From the NCBI RefSeq assembly GCF_001605725.1, contig NZ_CP011530.1, positions 2,108,001 to 2,172,000 of the forward strand: a DNA stretch of 64,000 bases, written 5' to 3'. The notes below the pieces were generated by a model, which saw only the letters and a program-made list of their open reading frames with translations, was not told the origin of the DNA and did no database searches. The stretch is from Mycobacteroides immunogenum (GTDB lineage Bacteria > Actinomycetota > Actinomycetes > Mycobacteriales > Mycobacteriaceae). Positions 61,499 through 64,000 of this stretch are shown here, piece after piece. The stretch's first letter is position 1. Each line of letters begins with the position of its first letter. Position numbers and translations under genes: made by a program.

Positions 61499-63130
61499 AT
61501 GACCGCTCCGATCTGGATGGCCTTTTCTCCCGAGGTCACCGCAACCATGCTTTCCGCCGGCCCGGGGCCGGGCGCGATGCTGGCCGCCGCCGATGCGTGG
61601 AGCGCGCTGAGTGCGCAATACGCCTCTGCGGCAGCTGAATTGACCTCAACGCTGAGTGCGTCACAGGCATCGTGGCAGGGGTTGAGCTCTGAACGGTATG
61701 TGGCCGCGCATGGTCCCTACTTGGCGTGGCTGGCACAGGCCAGCGACAACGCCGCAGTGACCGCCGCTGAGCACGGAGTGGCCGCCGCCGCCTACAGCAC
61801 CGCACTGGCGACGACGCCCACGCTGGCTGAGCTGGCCGCTAATCATGCCGCCCACGCAGCGCTTATCGGCACGAACTTCTTTGGTATCAACACGATTCCG
61901 ATTGCGCTCAATGAGGCCGAGTACGTGCGTATGTGGATTCAGGCCGCGCTGGCGATGACCACATACGAGGCGCTAGCCAATACCGCGGTGGCCGCGGTAC
62001 CAACGTCGCAGCCGGCGCAGCCCGTGCTCAAGCCTGCCGGTGAAGCCGCGACGTTGGCCGCTAACGTGGGTAGCGCGGGAGCCTCGGCGTCTGCCGCGGA
62101 GTCCGGCGCCAACCTGGATGCCGCGGACGCGGGCTCGGATGTCCAGATGGGGGAGATGACCCCCAGCTGGTGGTCGGATAACCCGATCACCAAATTGCTG
62201 GCCGAATTCTTGCGCGCCCAGGGGGATTCAGTGCCTGGGGTTCAGGACCTGGCGAACTTGATCCAGTACCCGGTGGACACCCTCTACAACTGGCTGAATG
62301 GAACCAACGGCCTGTTCACCAACCCCGCCGGGTTCCTGACGAACACCTTCCCCATCATCCTCTTTACGCTGTATCAGGCGATTTTCCAGCCGGTCGGCTG
62401 GGGCACCTGGTCGGTCATCTTGAGTTCGCCGTTATGGCTGCCGTTTGCCAGTCTGGGAACCTTGGGATTGTTGGGATTGGAGGCCCTGGGCCAAAACGAT
62501 CCGGCTGGGGAGGTACCCGGTGATCAGGTCGCGGAACACGTTCAGCGTGTCGACCACAGTTATCCGCTGACTGGCATGTCGCCAACCTCTGCGTCTGCCC
62601 CTGCGCCCGCGCCCACCAGCGCCCCCGCGCCCGCACCAGCGCCGGCCCCGGCACCCACCACACCGGTCGGTGCCGCTGAATTTGCCGGCTATGCGGTGCG
62701 CGGTGACTACCCCGAAGAGGGCTTCGGTCCCACATTGAACGACACGACCGGTGCCAAGGCACCCGCCGCCGGTATCGCTGCCTCGGCGGTGGCTGCCGCA
62801 CAAGCTGCTGCCCGCGATAAGACACGGTCGCGCCGTCGTCAGCGCAAGAAGTTGATCGAACGTGGGTACGGCAACGAGTACATGGACATGGACGGCGGCG
62901 GTTCTGCTCCGGAACCGGCCCCGAAGGACGTCGTCACGGCCTCGGATTCGGGCGCTCGACTCAGGGTCGATGCCGGTGTGCACCAAGGCTTTACCGGAAC
63001 CGAGATCAAGAAGGATGCCGCGGACGCGGTAGGCATGCACAGCCGGGATCGCAGCGAGCTGAGTAGCGGAACTACCAGCCCGCTGTTACCGAGTAACTGG
63101 GGGACTCCACAGGACCCGCCGGGAAACTGA
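61499..63130 (+). CDS. PPE family protein, PPW-like C-terminus
   Basis: A 543-residue PPE protein, the class exported by ESX (type VII) systems. The N-terminal domain (about 1-180) has [14 protein letters not shown], where the usual PPE is SPE (residues 10-12), the WxG-type WQG at 59-61, and helices of the four-helix PPE fold. A Pro/Ala/Thr-rich middle part follows, and the C-terminus contains [20 protein letters not shown] and ends near LLPSNWG, as in the PPE-PPW group. No PE gene lies upstream. ATG 61499 is chosen over 61451. ESX type cannot be read. Confidence 0.88.
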   Translation: MTAPIWMAFSPEVTATMLSAGPGPGAMLAAADAWSALSAQYASAAAELTSTLSASQASWQGLSSERYVAAHGPYLAWLAQASDNAAVTAAEHGVAAAAYSTALATTPTLAELAANHAAHAALIGTNFFGINTIPIALNEAEYVRMWIQAALAMTTYEALANTAVAAVPTSQPAQPVLKPAGEAATLAANVGSAGASASAAESGANLDAADAGSDVQMGEMTPSWWSDNPITKLLAEFLRAQGDSVPGVQDLANLIQYPVDTLYNWLNGTNGLFTNPAGFLTNTFPIILFTLYQAIFQPVGWGTWSVILSSPLWLPFASLGTLGLLGLEALGQNDPAGEVPGDQVAEHVQRVDHSYPLTGMSPTSASAPAPAPTSAPAPAPAPAPAPTTPVGAAEFAGYAVRGDYPEEGFGPTLNDTTGAKAPAAGIAASAVAAAQAAARDKTRSRRRQRKKLIERGYGNEYMDMDGGGSAPEPAPKDVVTASDSGARLRVDAGVHQGFTGTEIKKDAADAVGMHSRDRSELSSGTTSPLLPSNWGTPQDPPGN

Positions 63131-63322
63131 GCGGCGGGACGTACGCGATCCTCGGCCTCGCGGGCCGACTAGGGCCCGCCGGTCTTCCGGTGACGGCGAC
63201 TACCGACCTAAGTCGTGTCGCACTGAGTGTCCGAGGGGGGACTTGTCCGTCTACGACACGGGTCGTGGTCTGGCGATTGGGGCGCTGACCGCTTCGGTCA
63301 AGCACCGGTCCACGTTTTTCGC
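63131..63322. other. Gap between the PPE gene and the convergent carboxymuconolactone decarboxylase-family gene
   Basis: These 192 bases have no gene. A GCGGGCC/GGCCCGC stem (63160-63179, GACTAG loop) sits about 30 bases after the PPE stop; it has no T-run, so it is only a weak terminator candidate. Confidence 0.4.
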
Positions 63323-63901
63323 TCAATCGCAACCCTGAGGAGCTCGCCCATCGGGCGGCCAGCCGTCGGTACCGGACTCAAGCGGAATATTCAGAGATCG
63401 AAGCAGGATCGAAAAGAGCCGCCAATTGGCGATTGCTCCGACAAGTTCGACCAAAACGGCGTGATCGCTATTGAATGCCTTCTGGCACCCAGCCCAGTTT
63501 TCCTCGGAGATGACCCCGTCGCGTACCACATCATCGGTCGCTGCGAGGACCGCACGCTCGACTGGCCCGAGGCTTTCGGAATTCTGCCAGTCGCGCACCG
63601 CCAGGAGATCATGCTCAGGCACGCCGAGCAGTGTGGCGATTCGCCAATGTTGAGTCCATTCGTATTCGGAGCCAGTAATCCAGCCGATGCGCATGATGAC
63701 CAGCTCGCGTAGCCGCGCGTCAAGGGAACCGCGGAAGAGTAACGCGTCTAGCAGCCCATACAGCGCAACCGCCACACGCGGCTGATGAAGTGCCACGCGG
63801 AATACCGACAGGTCTGCCAACTCTTCGGGCAACCCACATTCGGCAGCTCGCAGCTGGGCCTGCTCACGGTCGAGCATCGGTACGCGTTCCGCCATGGTCA
63901 C
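63323..63901 (-). CDS. Carboxymuconolactone decarboxylase/AhpD-like family protein
   Basis: A 192-residue protein of the CMD/AhpD fold. The core reads LDARLRELVIMRIGWITGSEYEWTQHWRIA, which is the CMD motif without the CxxC pair of true AhpD peroxidases, so a thiol peroxidase is unlikely; this group often has an unknown or decarboxylase-like role. GTG 63901 lies 6 bases after GAGAGGG; ATG 63895 is possible too. A 10-bp hairpin lies upstream (63926-63950). It is the last gene in the window. Confidence 0.82.
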   Translation of the reverse strand: MTMAERVPMLDREQAQLRAAECGLPEELADLSVFRVALHQPRVAVALYGLLDALLFRGSLDARLRELVIMRIGWITGSEYEWTQHWRIATLLGVPEHDLLAVRDWQNSESLGPVERAVLAATDDVVRDGVISEENWAGCQKAFNSDHAVLVELVGAIANWRLFSILLRSLNIPLESGTDGWPPDGRAPQGCD

Positions 63902-64000
63902 GGGTGGCCCTCTCTGTTGAACCTCTGCCCACGCCGTTAGGGCGTGGGCAAAAAGACGTTGTGCAGCGCCCCACTTGATCGGGCACTTTCATCTGCAAGC

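Noticed and set aside
63926..63950. Hairpin at the right edge as a terminator
   Set aside because: The A-run lies after the stem on + and no T-run follows it on either strand in the right place; no gene ending there is visible.

Overview
The window is a chromosomal segment of a mycobacterium. This rests on GC-rich coding DNA, frequent GTG starts, a PPE protein, lipoarabinomannan and PIM glycosyltransferases, the actinobacterial bcc-aa3 respiratory chain, and a complete mycobacterial division and cell wall (dcw) cluster. Gene order follows, from memory, the Mycobacterium tuberculosis block from Rv2204c down to about Rv2144c. Rapid-grower-like differences are the missing PE_PGRS/insertion block between pbpB and murE, extra small genes, and a VanY/PPE/carboxymuconolactone decarboxylase end. 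I infer a rapidly growing species, possibly of the Mycobacteroides abscessus/chelonae group; the species call is inference only.

Layout. 1-3936: end of erpA, a membrane protein, adenosine kinase (adoK), asparagine synthetase (asnB). 4097-12210: respiratory supercomplex genes, with ctaC-ctaF on + and ctaE-qcrC-qcrA-qcrB on -, separated by mmpS3, a membrane protein and a flavin/F420-binding oxidoreductase. 12401-16038: trpD, an exonuclease/GIY-YIG nuclease fusion and a methyltransferase. 16131-29753: mostly + strand envelope and metabolism genes (ripC, a HExxH protein, pimB', fadD15 on -, two SRPBCC proteins around a decayed nitroreductase pseudogene, an ArsA-type ATPase, an acyltransferase, a GT87 mannosyltransferase, an exoribonuclease, aroG). 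29762-37094: pknL and its likely DNA-binding substrate, mptA, idsA2, metF, lppM, a GNAT protein. 37376-60226: a DUF3040 protein, then mraZ-rsmH-ftsL-pbpB-murE-murF-mraY-murD-ftsW-murG-murC-ftsQ-ftsZ-pgeF-yggS-sepF, a three-gene ArsR cassette on -, yggT and wag31. 60272-63901: a membrane protein, a VanY-type lipoprotein, a PPE protein and a carboxymuconolactone decarboxylase-family protein.

How the genes work together. CtaC, CtaF, CtaE and QcrCAB make most of the cytochrome bcc-aa3 supercomplex; ctaD is not here. PimB', the GT87 enzyme and MptA act on PIM, lipomannan and lipoarabinomannan, and IdsA2 may supply prenyl precursors. The dcw genes are tightly coupled (many ATGA/GTGA overlaps) and make lipid II and the divisome; RipC cleaves septal peptidoglycan, SepF tethers FtsZ, and Wag31 directs polar growth.

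The strongest non-coding signals are a 10-bp-period GTGG repeat array before mraZ (MraZ boxes), a two-stem RNA element between mraZ and rsmH matching my memory of the actinobacterial mraW motif, twin CGCAAC-N5-GTTGCG operators before the ArsR cassette, and long hairpins after qcrB, the DUF3040 gene and sepF. I saw no tRNA, rRNA, CRISPR array, insertion sequence or phage, and no clear-cut undescribed multi-gene system.
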